Part shown: positions 45,720-54,619 of the stretch, piece after piece
Layout of the letters: each line of letters starts with the position of its first letter
Numbering within the stretch: the stretch's first letter is position 1
Assembly (NCBI RefSeq): GCF_024746835.1
Contig: NZ_CP080531.1
Location: 6,096,001-6,160,000 of the forward strand
Reading direction: 5' to 3'
Source of the DNA: Mesorhizobium sp. AR02
GTDB taxonomy: Bacteria > Pseudomonadota > Alphaproteobacteria > Rhizobiales > Rhizobiaceae
Length of the DNA: 64,000 bases
Position numbers and translations under genes: made by a program
Notes under the pieces: generated by a model
The model's input: the letters and a program-made list of their open reading frames with translations, nothing else
The model's database searches: none
Told to the model about the DNA's origin: nothing

Positions 45720-45879
45720 GATAGCGAGACGACGTCCGACAACGCTCCGGGTTCACGGGGTCAAACGTCAGGATGGTCGTACCGCCGGCGTCCTTGAAAG
45801 ACGGCTTTATAGGCGCCGGCATCATCCAGATAGATGTCAGGGAAGCGTCCTGCTGCGTGTATGATGATGGCGGTATGGA
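45720..45879. repeat. 160-bp direct repeat, copy 2
   Basis: Same orientation as 40426-40585. It ends about 70 bases before the cyclase gene. One-base gaps relative to copy 1 break the minus-strand frame. The stretch 45439-45952 otherwise holds only the ROK remnant. Confidence 0.85.
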
Positions 45880-45952
45880 ATACGGAACGACTTTTGCTGG
45901 GATGCACTAAAATTTGCCGGTGAGTAGTTCTGCCCGAACATCGGACTCAACC

Positions 45953-47173
45953 ATGTGGATACCCACCCGAGAGCAGCTTTCCCTTCGGTCTTCCCGTGAC
46001 CACACCTTCGATGTCACTCTTTTCGAAAGTCTCAACTCGTCGGATTTCTGCGAGTGGATTAACGCCCGTGCTCGCAATCGGACTATGCTGGCGGTCACCA
46101 CCCCTACTGTCGACAGGCTCTATGGCAACGCGATTCGTGCAGCCTTCGCAAGCGTGGGTCTGAAGCCGTCGTGGCTCGTGTTGAACTGCACTGAGCGGAC
46201 AAAGACCATGAAATCCGTGTTGACCGTTTGTCGCGCAGCCTCTGACGCCGAGATTGATCGCCGGGGTGCGTTGGTAGCGATCGGGGGCGGCGTCTGCTCA
46301 GACATCGTTACGATGGCGGCCTCAATGCTTCGCCGGAGTTTATCTCACCTTCGCATCCCTACCACCTTGATTGGGCAGGTCGATGCCGGGATCGGATTGA
46401 AAGGTGGCGTCAATTTCGGAGAATGCAAGAACTACCTTGGTTGTTTCCACCCACCAGAAGCTGTCGCGGTGATCCCGTCATTGCTCAAGACCCTGGGCGT
46501 TGACACGGTCAGACAGGGGGTTGCCGAGATGATCAAGGTTGCCTGTACCTCCGACATAGATCTCTTTCGTATGATTGAAGAGGCTCGCGGAGGCGTGCTG
46601 CAGTCCTGGTTCCTCAACGGCGACTTTTTGGCTCACGAGCCAATCCAGCGGGCCATCGCCGCTATGCTGGGAGAGCTTTCGAAGAACCCCTTCGAGGTTA
46701 CGTCCTACGAAAGGGCGGTAGATTTGGGTCACACGATCGCTCACCCGCTTGAAGCTTCGACCCACTACGAGCTCCACCACGGCTTTGCCGTCGCGATCGA
46801 CCTCGCTTTTTCCAGCGTCCTCGGCTGGCACCTCGGTTGGCTCAGGGAGGAAACGGCCCTGCGCATAATGGACATGCTGGTGGCCGTTGGTTTGCCGGTC
46901 TGGCACGAGCATCTGAACGAAGATTTGGTCTTGAAATCGTTCCGAGCCGCCGCCAAGCATCGAGGCGGCAATATTAATATGGTGGTGCCGACCGACATTG
47001 GCCGCTATCGCTTCCTCAAGCGGGACGATCAGTGTCCGCCCGGGCTGATACCCGAGGTTCTCACATATTTGCGCGCACGGAGCTGGCAGGAAGGTGATTC
47101 TAATAGCGGTTCGGCCCGATATGGGGCGGCACTTCCTGCCGAGGGAAATCTGGCCAGGATTGGCGTGCAATGA
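45953..47173 (+). CDS. Sugar phosphate cyclase, 2-epi-5-epi-valiolone synthase-like
   Basis: 406 residues from the ATG at 45953. It is a 3-dehydroquinate-synthase-superfamily enzyme: ALVAIGGGVCSDIVTMAASM is the NAD region and IPTTLIGQVDAGIGLKGGVN, then GECKNYLGCFHPP, is the substrate region. The VDA-IG-K-GVN and KN-LG-FHPP pattern is that of C7-cyclitol synthases, not the VDSSVGGKTGIN of dehydroquinate synthase. Metal ligands lie in AEMIKVA, GHTIAHPLEA and ELHHG. It would cyclise sedoheptulose 7-phosphate. First gene of a six-gene overlapping operon. Confidence 0.82.
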   Translation: MWIPTREQLSLRSSRDHTFDVTLFESLNSSDFCEWINARARNRTMLAVTTPTVDRLYGNAIRAAFASVGLKPSWLVLNCTERTKTMKSVLTVCRAASDAEIDRRGALVAIGGGVCSDIVTMAASMLRRSLSHLRIPTTLIGQVDAGIGLKGGVNFGECKNYLGCFHPPEAVAVIPSLLKTLGVDTVRQGVAEMIKVACTSDIDLFRMIEEARGGVLQSWFLNGDFLAHEPIQRAIAAMLGELSKNPFEVTSYERAVDLGHTIAHPLEASTHYELHHGFAVAIDLAFSSVLGWHLGWLREETALRIMDMLVAVGLPVWHEHLNEDLVLKSFRAAAKHRGGNINMVVPTDIGRYRFLKRDDQCPPGLIPEVLTYLRARSWQEGDSNSGSARYGAALPAEGNLARIGVQ

Positions 47174-47445
47174 GCGTAGGGTCCTTCCTGTCAAGGCCAG
47201 GTTCGGAGCGAGTTTCTGTCTATGGCGACGGCGGTCGAGTGTCGGTAGACAGACCAATAACTTCGCGCCGGCCGACTTTGATCCATCTCCAGAGTGTCTT
47301 AGCCGGTCGCGGATCCAGCGCGGGGCGGTTCCCCATTATGGAGCCTCTTGCCGGCGAACTACAGGCGCTGCCAGCCCTGGTGTGCATACCCCAGGAGGAG
47401 ACCGCCCACGTCACTGCGGCCGTCGGCTCGTCCCGGCAGTCCTGA
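47170..47445 (+). CDS. Unknown 91-residue protein in the cyclitol operon
   Basis: MSVGSFLSRPGSERVSVYGD begins at an ATG overlapping the cyclase stop (ATGA), and its TGA overlaps the next gene's ATG (TGATG). Coupling on both sides supports translation. Later segments are RPTLIHLQSVLAGRGS and MEPLAGELQALPALV. I recognise no domain; it may be a small partner subunit, or a worn-down gene kept open by chance. Confidence 0.5.
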   Translation: MSVGSFLSRPGSERVSVYGDGGRVSVDRPITSRRPTLIHLQSVLAGRGSSAGRFPIMEPLAGELQALPALVCIPQEETAHVTAAVGSSRQS

Positions 47446-48674
47446 TGACGCGGGTCAGCGTTCTCGGCGGTAGTTCGCCCTTCACGGTGGCGCTTATCAA
47501 CGCAATTGAGGAAAGCAAGGCGTTAAGCCACCACTTGCACGAGTGGGTGTTAATCCTCCAAGGGCGCAACGTGCAAAACCTCGATGCGGTTGCACATTAT
47601 GCCCGGCACCGGCTCGGAGGATTTGGAACCTCGGTCATATCTACCACCGACCTCGACGCGGCCCTGACCGATGCCGAGGTCGTGATTGTCCAGACACGCT
47701 TCGGCGGGCTTGAGGCGAGGGCCAATGACGAACTCTTCGCAAGCGAACTGGGATGCATCGCCGACGAAACTTTGGGACCCTGCGGCCTCCTATCTGCCTT
47801 CCGTCAAATACGGCCGGTAGACCATCTCGCGATCCGCATGAAGGCAATCTGTCCCGGTGCCTTCGTCGTGAACATGATTAACCCGCTGAGCCTAACGACG
47901 GCCATGATGCTCCGCCGCGGCTTGGCTACGGTCGGCATCTGCGAGCTTCCCCTCGCCACACTCCAGGCTTTCGCAAGGGCGCTGCGCATTGATCCGCACG
48001 ACCTTTACTGGAGTTACGAGGGCCTCAATCACAGAGGCTTTATTCCCATCGTCAGGACCCGTGACGGGGAGGATCTCCTGCAGCATGTCCTCCGGTTGGC
48101 CCCAGATACCGCAACGCAGAAGTACCGAGACGATATTCTTCGCCTTGGCGCAATATCCACAAAATACTTCGCTCTTTTCGATGGCCGGTCTTCGCACGAC
48201 AAGGGTCGGGCGGTCGCGCTAATATCTCTGCGAGATGCGATTGCTAAGGATCTTATCGCGGATCCTACGCGAAGGCCTGCGCGAATAGCAGAGCGTGATA
48301 TGCCTTGGTATGCGCAAGCTGTCGTACCGCTCGTCGCCGCTCGCGTCGGAGCGCAGGGCTACGATGCCACCATAAACGTCGCTGTGGATGGACTTCTCGT
48401 TCACGAGCGGCGAGCCCGCGTCCTCGGTGATCGCATCGATATTCTTGAAACGGCACCAGCGAACGGTTCATTCCGCGACTGGCTCGCGGCGTTCGAGCAT
48501 CACGAACGATTGTGCCTCGCAGCGCTTTCCGATCCTACACCATACACGATAGGTGCAGCGCTCGAAGCCGATCGAATCACGCCTTCCGACAAAGTTCGGG
48601 CTGCAGCTACGCGAATTTTCCAGATTTGGCGCGATGCCGCCAGCAATCCGCCGACCGTGCGAGGCCAGCAATGA
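47445..48674 (+). CDS. GH4-family NAD-dependent glycosidase-like enzyme
   Basis: 409 residues. The Rossmann start is VSVLGGSSPFTVALINAIEE. Family landmarks follow: RFGGLEARANDELFASELGC and ETLGPCGL, then NMINPLSLTT, GICELP with the metal-binding Cys, and GLNHRG with the metal-binding His. GH4 enzymes cleave glycosides by transient oxidation using NAD and a divalent metal. Inside this operon it may act on a cyclitol glycoside or as an oxidoreductase. ATG and stop overlap both neighbours. Confidence 0.8.
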   Translation: MTRVSVLGGSSPFTVALINAIEESKALSHHLHEWVLILQGRNVQNLDAVAHYARHRLGGFGTSVISTTDLDAALTDAEVVIVQTRFGGLEARANDELFASELGCIADETLGPCGLLSAFRQIRPVDHLAIRMKAICPGAFVVNMINPLSLTTAMMLRRGLATVGICELPLATLQAFARALRIDPHDLYWSYEGLNHRGFIPIVRTRDGEDLLQHVLRLAPDTATQKYRDDILRLGAISTKYFALFDGRSSHDKGRAVALISLRDAIAKDLIADPTRRPARIAERDMPWYAQAVVPLVAARVGAQGYDATINVAVDGLLVHERRARVLGDRIDILETAPANGSFRDWLAAFEHHERLCLAALSDPTPYTIGAALEADRITPSDKVRAAATRIFQIWRDAASNPPTVRGQQ

Positions 48675-49747
48675 CCAATAAGGAAATTGCTGTCTTTGAT
48701 ATCGGCGGCACGCATTTTCGTTCGGCCCTGTGGACAAATGGAAGGCTGGGTCCAGTGACGCGACGACGTGCGATCAACTACCTTAACACGGCTCACCACA
48801 GTCCCGTCGAACTTCAGGAAGCGTTGGCCGACTATCTGGTGGCCGAGACTAAGCGTTTGCAGTTGGAGAGCGGAACCGCGATAAATCATGCCGGCATCTC
48901 ACTCGGAGCACCTGTGAACGCTCGTAGCGGTAGTGTGCTGCAATCTGGCCCACTCTGGGGCCCGAGGTCGGGCCCGTTCGAACTCCAGGCCGCGTTGATA
49001 CGTCGTCGATTGGACATCCGCTGGACGATCGCGAATGACGTGACTGCTGGACTGGCATGTTACATACAGACCTGCGATCCGGGGAGGCATTCGCGTATCC
49101 TGTACGTCACGGTGAGCACTGGAATCGGGTCGAGGCTCTACGATTTCGCGCGAGGCGGCGTGCCGGTCGATCCCGTACACGGGATACAGGGCGAAATAGG
49201 CCATACCAAAGTAGAAGCTTTCTTCCGAGGCACGCGTCTTAAATTTACCTGCGATTGCGGTGGATCTGACCATCTGAACGCCTATTCGTCCGGACGAGGC
49301 GTGTTGAAACTACTGCGCGAGTTGTCAGCTCGTTCCCCGGACATGCTAGCAGTCTCGACCATGGCCGCAGCACGCGACCAGGACGATGATGCCATACTCG
49401 CGGAGTTCTCGCGTGGGGTAGCGGCCGCTGATGCCCTCGCCTTAGACGTCCTCGCTACGATCACGCAACCGCTAGCACTTATTTTCTCGGCGCTCCTAAC
49501 GCACGATCCGCTACTTGATTCAATTGTTCTCACCGGGGGTGTCGTGGATGCACTCGAACCGGCCTATTCGGTTAGCCTTGATCGGCAATTCCGCGACCAC
49601 GGATTATTCCAGATCATTGAATGCGATCCGTCCTATCTCGCCCGCCGGCTCCATATCGTCGCGCCGGGGGACCTGTCTGGACTCATCGGTGCTGGCCATC
49701 TCGCCGAAATGGCGGATGAGGGGCGAAGCATCTATGTTTTCCGGTGA
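48671..49747 (+). CDS. ROK-family kinase, putative cyclitol kinase
   Basis: 358 residues. The ATP phosphate loop is VFDIGGTHFRSALW; the catalytic Asp is in IANDVTAGLAC; GEIGHTKVEAF is the ROK zinc-His region. The zinc motif reads CDCGGSDHLNAYSSG, where the last Cys of CxCGxxGC is lacking, so zinc binding is altered. To my knowledge AcbM of acarbose synthesis, a 2-epi-5-epi-valiolone 7-kinase, is ROK-like, which fits this context. Overlaps the GH4 stop (ATGA). Confidence 0.8.
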   Translation: MTNKEIAVFDIGGTHFRSALWTNGRLGPVTRRRAINYLNTAHHSPVELQEALADYLVAETKRLQLESGTAINHAGISLGAPVNARSGSVLQSGPLWGPRSGPFELQAALIRRRLDIRWTIANDVTAGLACYIQTCDPGRHSRILYVTVSTGIGSRLYDFARGGVPVDPVHGIQGEIGHTKVEAFFRGTRLKFTCDCGGSDHLNAYSSGRGVLKLLRELSARSPDMLAVSTMAAARDQDDDAILAEFSRGVAAADALALDVLATITQPLALIFSALLTHDPLLDSIVLTGGVVDALEPAYSVSLDRQFRDHGLFQIIECDPSYLARRLHIVAPGDLSGLIGAGHLAEMADEGRSIYVFR

Positions 49748-50798
49748 TCGGATCAGCTTGACCGGACCGAAGTCGCACCTCGCGCTGGTGCGGCCGCCGG
49801 GTGCGGGTGCCCCAAGACTGGAGCAGGTCCGGGCACCCGTGGCGCTACCGGGCGATCTTGTGTGCCGGACCCTCGTTGCCGGCGTCTGCGGGACCGACCT
49901 TCAGATTCTGCGCGGCGTGCGTGACGATCCAGCCCGGATCCTTGGCCATGAGGGCGTCGCGGTTGTCGACGAAGTGGCTGCGAAAGCGGACCAGCGCTGG
50001 CTAGGTGCGACGATTGCTGTGAATCCAACGCCAGACTGGGGCACCGCTGAACTCGGCCATACTCTCGATGGGATGATGCAGCAGCGCTTCCTCGTGCCTG
50101 CTCGGTTGCGGCCCTTGGTCGTTTCGTCGCCCGCAGAACTGGCAGCCGATCTCGCTATTCTCGCTGAGCCGCTCGCATCCGTCCTAACTTGCGGGGGCAT
50201 TCTCAAGCGGGTCGCGGAATCGATCCGTGTATTGGTGGTGGGACGAGGTACGATCGGCCAACTGCTTCGTCTTGCGCTCAGAACTGTCTGCGCCTCGGTT
50301 CGGGACGTAGTAGTCATAGGGACGAAAGAGACGGCCGGTATTGAGTTCGGAGCGTTCGACACTGTGATCCTATGTTCCTCGCGGCAGGATGTAGCAGCCG
50401 CCCTCAGTATCGGGATCGACGCCTTGTGCGACGGTGGCATCCTTCATCTCTTCGGAGGTCTCCCGTCCGAGTGTCGAGATCCGCGTCTGCCCGGGGTCAA
50501 TCTCAGCGAAGTCCGCGCGCGAAATACCGGCGGACGTGTCGGTTGGCCGCTTACCGAGCAGTGCCAAACAACTATCGGCCACAAGTGGGTCTCGATCACG
50601 GGGCACCGCGGTTCTTCCAACGCGATGCTGACGCGGGCAATGCTCGACCTCAGCGCTCGCCCCGATACCTATCGGCCACTTCTTACGATCGTGACAGACC
50701 CGGAGGAAGCTGTCCGCACATTATGCGACGCTGTCGGCTATCCGCCGGTTAGATCTTGGACCAAGCTTGGGATCGATTTACGGAGGTGGCGAACTTGA
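49734..50798 (+). CDS. Medium-chain (zinc-type) dehydrogenase
   Basis: 354 residues, starting 14 bp inside the ROK gene. The catalytic-zinc Cys and the His-Glu are in AGVCGTDLQILRG and LGHEGVAVV, and the NAD motif is VVGRGTIGQLLRLALR. The Cys4 structural-zinc lobe is missing: the region reads VNPTPDWGTAELGHTLDG. It resembles sugar-alcohol and cyclitol dehydrogenases and could oxidise or reduce the cyclic intermediate, as AcbL is proposed to do. Confidence 0.8.
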   Translation: MFSGDRISLTGPKSHLALVRPPGAGAPRLEQVRAPVALPGDLVCRTLVAGVCGTDLQILRGVRDDPARILGHEGVAVVDEVAAKADQRWLGATIAVNPTPDWGTAELGHTLDGMMQQRFLVPARLRPLVVSSPAELAADLAILAEPLASVLTCGGILKRVAESIRVLVVGRGTIGQLLRLALRTVCASVRDVVVIGTKETAGIEFGAFDTVILCSSRQDVAAALSIGIDALCDGGILHLFGGLPSECRDPRLPGVNLSEVRARNTGGRVGWPLTEQCQTTIGHKWVSITGHRGSSNAMLTRAMLDLSARPDTYRPLLTIVTDPEEAVRTLCDAVGYPPVRSWTKLGIDLRRWRT

Positions 50799-51670
50799 AG
50801 GACCGTCCGTTGACGAGCAGCGCGCATTTGACTGTCGCGCAGAGCATCTATCGACCACAAATCGGGGTCGCGCTGTGGAAGGTGGGGGACCGGGGTCTGA
50901 CCGGCTTTGAAACCGTCGCCGCGGCGGGTCTCGATCACGTTCACGTCGACTTGGGTGGCCCGACCCGCGGTCCCGATCTCACAGATGCCGGAGTAATGGC
51001 GGCCTTCGACACAACGTCGCGCCGTTTCGCGCTTCCGATCACCGCCCTTGCAGTAAATCGGCTTAACGATCTTGGCCTGATTGCGCCAAAGGGTAGCGAG
51101 GAAGCGCTGGAAGTCCGGCGAAGTATTTTGCACGCGATTAGAGTGGCAGACTGTTTGCGGGTGCCTAGGATCATCATTCCGGGCTTTCGCCAGAGCGTCG
51201 TTCGGACGCCCGAGGACGTGGCTAAAACAGCTGAAGTGCTGCGTTTTGCACTTGGTCCCGCCCAAGCCGTAGGGATTACTTTGGCATACGAAAGCGGGCT
51301 TGACTCCGAAAGAACACTCCAGATTCTTCAAGCAGTTGGCCAGCCGGGCATCTGCGTACAGTTTGACACGGGAAATCCCGCTATCTATGGGCATGCTGCA
51401 GCCTCCATTTGGGCGCGACTTGCTGACGTCGCCTCGCTGGACGTCCACCTTAAGGATGCTTTGGGGGCGTCGGTAGAGGGGAATGTGCCGCTGGGCGGCG
51501 GTGTAGCCGAGCTAGAGCTTACGTTTGTTGCCTTCGCGCGCCAGCCGAGGCCTACATCCTTCACACTCGAGGGCGATTATAGTGTTGATTCAGGACCTCG
51601 CATCCGTCGCGACCTCGCCCGACTGAAGATACTCATCAGGAGGACGATGTTGTCGGGCGGCCCGTACTAG
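50795..51670 (+). CDS. Sugar phosphate isomerase/epimerase (xylose isomerase-like TIM barrel)
   Basis: 291 residues from a TTG overlapping the previous stop (TTGA), with GGAGG eight bases before it; a GTG at 50786 is possible. The metal ligands of the fold are seen in order: Glu in TLAYESG, Asp in QFDTGNPA, His in DVHLKDALG and Glu in FTLEGDYS. It would epimerise or isomerise a sugar or cyclitol. Last gene of the operon. Confidence 0.82.
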   Translation: MKDRPLTSSAHLTVAQSIYRPQIGVALWKVGDRGLTGFETVAAAGLDHVHVDLGGPTRGPDLTDAGVMAAFDTTSRRFALPITALAVNRLNDLGLIAPKGSEEALEVRRSILHAIRVADCLRVPRIIIPGFRQSVVRTPEDVAKTAEVLRFALGPAQAVGITLAYESGLDSERTLQILQAVGQPGICVQFDTGNPAIYGHAAASIWARLADVASLDVHLKDALGASVEGNVPLGGGVAELELTFVAFARQPRPTSFTLEGDYSVDSGPRIRRDLARLKILIRRTMLSGGPY

Positions 51671-51779
51671 GTCCGGGGGCGAGTCTGCGTGGCCGGTCCA
51701 AACGCACAGCGGCGGCTACTAGGCTGCCGCGCTGGCGGCAAGGCACAAGGTAGTTCTTACCTCGACACGTTCCGGCCCC

Positions 51780-51870
51780 TGGCTTTGCCCGGTAGAGTGC
51801 GCCGTCGGCGCGTTCTATCAGAGCGTCAAGGCTCTCGCCTCCGCTGCTCTCGGCTAGGTCGACAGGACTT
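51780..51870 (-). pseudogene. GGDEF (diguanylate cyclase) C-terminal remnant
   Basis: The minus strand reads [20 protein letters not shown], the last helix of GGDEF domains. No active-site GGDEF segment is present. Only this piece survives, next to an IS21 fragment. Confidence 0.5.
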
Positions 51871-51959
51871 TGCATCCGGCAGAGACCGGCTCGATCCGAC
51901 ATTACCCAAATGCCCCGCGATGAACGGGGAGATTTTGATGCCGGCAAAGAGAAGGCTGA

Positions 51960-52045
51960 CCATGAGACAGTTACCGGGGAGCGTTTGCGTCCAAGTAGCC
52001 TCCGCATAGGTGAAGTTGGATGCGCCAAGCACCGCCATGAAAATT
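51960..52045 (-). pseudogene. IstA (IS21 transposase) fragment
   Basis: Reading [20 protein letters not shown] then LPGN, the conserved core-domain stretch of IS21 IstA. Flanking frames do not continue it. Together with the IstB remnant near 28.2 kb it shows past IS21 activity. No other gene is seen in 51671-52208. Confidence 0.55.
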
Positions 52046-52208
52046 CGCGAGGGAGATGGTGCCGTTGGCACGCCGGCCCGCGAGCGCCCGGTTCCTTTAT
52101 TGGGGAAGCCGGAACAGACGCAAGCGATCCAGAAGTCGTCAAGATCCAACCGAGTCCACGACCGCCCGGTGACGCGCATACGTTCGAAGAAGGCCCGATG
52201 GCCAAGCG

Positions 52209-53018
52209 TTGGCCCGGCATCTCTCCCATGCGAGTGTTTGGGCCTTATCCATCTACGCGGGAGGTGCCGCGTTGACCTTCGCGACCCAGCTCGTCATTGC
52301 CCGGCTGGTGGGCGTCACGAGCTATGGCATCTACAACTACGTGTTCGCCTGGGTCACGCTCCTTTCCTACGGTTCGACTCTCGGTTATCACGTGGCGGTC
52401 TTGCGATTTGTGCCAGCTTATGAGGCGACGAACCAATTTCCGTTGGTGCTCGGATTCATCCATTTTGGTTTCAAGGCCTGTACCGCTGCGGCAATTCTAA
52501 TCGCAATTGTCGCCGCGCTGATCGTTGCGGCGCCGCGAAATTTGGATCTGGAACTGGTCACCAGCATGCTGATAGGCATGGCGACGCTTCCCCTAATCAC
52601 AATTTACCTGGCTGGCGCAGGTGTTGCCCGCGCCTTTGGAGGAGTTGTTTCGGCACGCCTTCCTGAGCGTATTGTGCGGGACGGACTTGTGCTCGCGCTC
52701 CTCGGCTTGGCAGCTCTCTTGACGTCGTGGCGCCTGGACGCAACGATTGTGATGTGGACGCTGCTGATGAGTTCAGCCGTTGCAGTCTGCATAACGGGTG
52801 TGAGCGTCTGACGCCTTTGGCCCGCTGAGCTGAGTTCCGCGCAGCCGGCCTATGCTCTCCAGGATTGGTGGCCTTCGCTTCTGCCGATCACGATTATGAC
52901 GTTCCTCGACATCTTCATGAGCCGCACAGGAGTGATGTTGCTCGGCTGGAGAGGAGTCATTGAAGATGCCGGGATATTCGCGGTCGGATCGAGTATGGCA
53001 GCCATGTCGCCACCAGCT
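52209..53018 (+). pseudogene. Oligosaccharide flippase (Wzx-like), frameshifted and truncated
   Basis: The first frame has several membrane segments ([51 protein letters not shown]) in the MATE-like polysaccharide flippase pattern. It stops at 52811, but another frame continues the protein (LLPITIMTFLDIFMSRTGVM and LLGWRGVIEDAGIFAVGSSM) until it meets an acyltransferase fragment at 53018. About half the normal length, so non-functional. It follows the cyclitol operon in the same direction. Confidence 0.7.
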
Positions 53019-53019
53019 G

Positions 53020-53455
53020 CAACTTCCGGCGCAAAAAACGCCAAAGAACAGACCGACCGCGATCCAGCTATAGAAAACGATCTCGAAGACGATCGACCAG
53101 TAGACGCCGTCCATGAAGGGTCTCTTGAACGCCGCGGCGACGATGAACAGATTGGCGACCCACCTGCTTGGTTCATACGGAAGCTTGGGATCGGCAGCCA
53201 CCGACTGCACGATGAAGCTGGCGGTCATGCAAACAAGGAAGCCAGGATAAAGGTGCGCTAACCTTGCTACGGCGAACTCCGTCCAGCTCCTGCCTTCGGC
53301 CGCCCATGCGATGACGAAACCGCTGATCAGAAAAAACAGATTGACGCCCATATAGCCATACATCGCGAAGGGGCTGGCTTCGGGATTGCCGTGTGCCAGA
53401 ACCGGCGGCGCAATCGACGCCCGAAACAGGTAGTGGAAGCAGACGGCAAGCGTAT
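53020..53455 (-). pseudogene. Acyltransferase 3 fragment
   Basis: The minus strand encodes NTLAVCFHYLFRASIAPPVL, then YGYMGVNLFFLISGFVIAWA and MDGVYWSIVFEIVFYSWIAV: the N-terminal third of an acyltransferase 3 protein. It is cut at the front by IS66 tnpC (about 53455) and at the back by the flippase fragment (about 53019). Both broken genes belong to surface glycan functions. Confidence 0.65.
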
Positions 53456-53911
53456 TTGGGGCGGGTGATGCGGATCACGCGAAGCTGCGCCGGAACCCAG
53501 TCGAGCATCTCGCTGACGCTGTCGCCGATTGCATGCAGAGCGCCGCCGCAGCACGTGCAGACGGTGCCGCCGATGTCGAGCAGGACGTCCTCTCGCGGCA
53601 GATGATCGGGCAGCGGCTTACGATGGGATGGCCGCTCGGTCGGCTGTTTTTCGATACTGGGACGGCTCTCCCGGATGCGGGCGATATCGCCATCGAGGTC
53701 TTCCAGGGCGAGCGGCAGTTGATCGGGATCGAGGCGTTCGGAGCGCCGGCCGAACTGCGCCCGCTGGAGCTTTTTTGATGATCGACTGAAGGCGCTCGAT
53801 CTCCCCGTCGCGGCTCTCGACGACATCAGCCATCTCGCGCACGAGACGCTGCAGGAGATCGACGTCGGAAGGCAAATCAGCAAGGTCGAGCCGCATGCTC
53901 GATTCTATCAC
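53455..53911 (-). pseudogene. tnpC: IS66 tnpC, N-terminal fragment with frameshift
   Basis: Starts MIESSMRLDLADLPSDVDLL and, after an extra A in a run of six (about 53775), continues LQRAQFGRRSERLDPDQLPL, then zinc region CTCCGGALHAIGD and ITRPKYACR, where it is cut. The catalytic domain is missing, so the element could move only with outside help. Confidence 0.8.
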
Positions 53912-54168
53912 AAGAGGCCCACAACCCCAAGGATTCTGGCCATTTCCGCAACGATCGGCGGAGTGTTTTCAGCCCGCCAGGGCAGGCTTCCAAACGCGCT
54001 CGGGTACGTGCCAGTCGATACCTTCGATCAGCATGGCGAGTTGCGCCGGACTGAGTGTGACGGAGCCTTCGACCCCTGTCATTCGGGGCCACGTAAACCC
54101 ACCTTGATCAAGCCGCTTGTAACTCACTTGGAAATGCAGGCGGTTCATCGTCCCCGTTGCAGTTTGTG

Positions 54169-54501
54169 ATGGTGACTCACCCCTTTCATCCGTATTCCGG
54201 GCAGCACGGTGCCTGCGTTGGGAAGCGCGGTAACCGAGCGGGCAAGCTGTTGCTGCTGCGCTTTGACGATGGCCGGATTTGCTCTGTTCCGCCGCAATGG
54301 ACCGATGCAGCCGTGCCCAGCCTTGAGGTTGTCGCGGGAAACGGGCGCGCACTGTGCAGCCTCACCGACCTACTGGAACTCAGCAGTCTCGTAGAGCGCC
54401 TCATATCGCAAGGGAGATGCGCAACGCCGCAAGATTGTAAAGGAAATTTCGCCGATGTTGTAAGGAAAATAACGCCGCAAAATCCATGGGGGCTTCGCTG
54501 A
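54169..54501 (+). CDS. DUF5372-like protein of the recombinase cassette
   Basis: 110 residues from ATG 54169: MVTHPFHPYSGQHGACVGKR, then LLLLRFDDGRICSVPPQWTD and RALCSLTDLLELSSLVERL. I recognise it as the small protein often annotated DUF5372 beside serine recombinases in rhizobia. The SH3-like strand pattern in the first half may contact DNA. Function unknown. Confidence 0.65.
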   Translation: MVTHPFHPYSGQHGACVGKRGNRAGKLLLLRFDDGRICSVPPQWTDAAVPSLEVVAGNGRALCSLTDLLELSSLVERLISQGRCATPQDCKGNFADVVRKITPQNPWGLR

Positions 54502-54619
54502 ATGTGCTGTATTAGTAGAGATTATATGCGATTGGTTGGCAGATACACGCTTGACAGTTTAATCATACGCGGCATATTTATAATTACGATAATTGAGTCG
54601 ACATCGGGGGGCAGCGCAG

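Noticed and set aside
53770..53776. Programmed -1 frameshift at the AAAAAAG run in the IS66 tnpC fragment
   Set aside because: The frame needed afterwards is +1, not -1, so an extra base is the simpler explanation.
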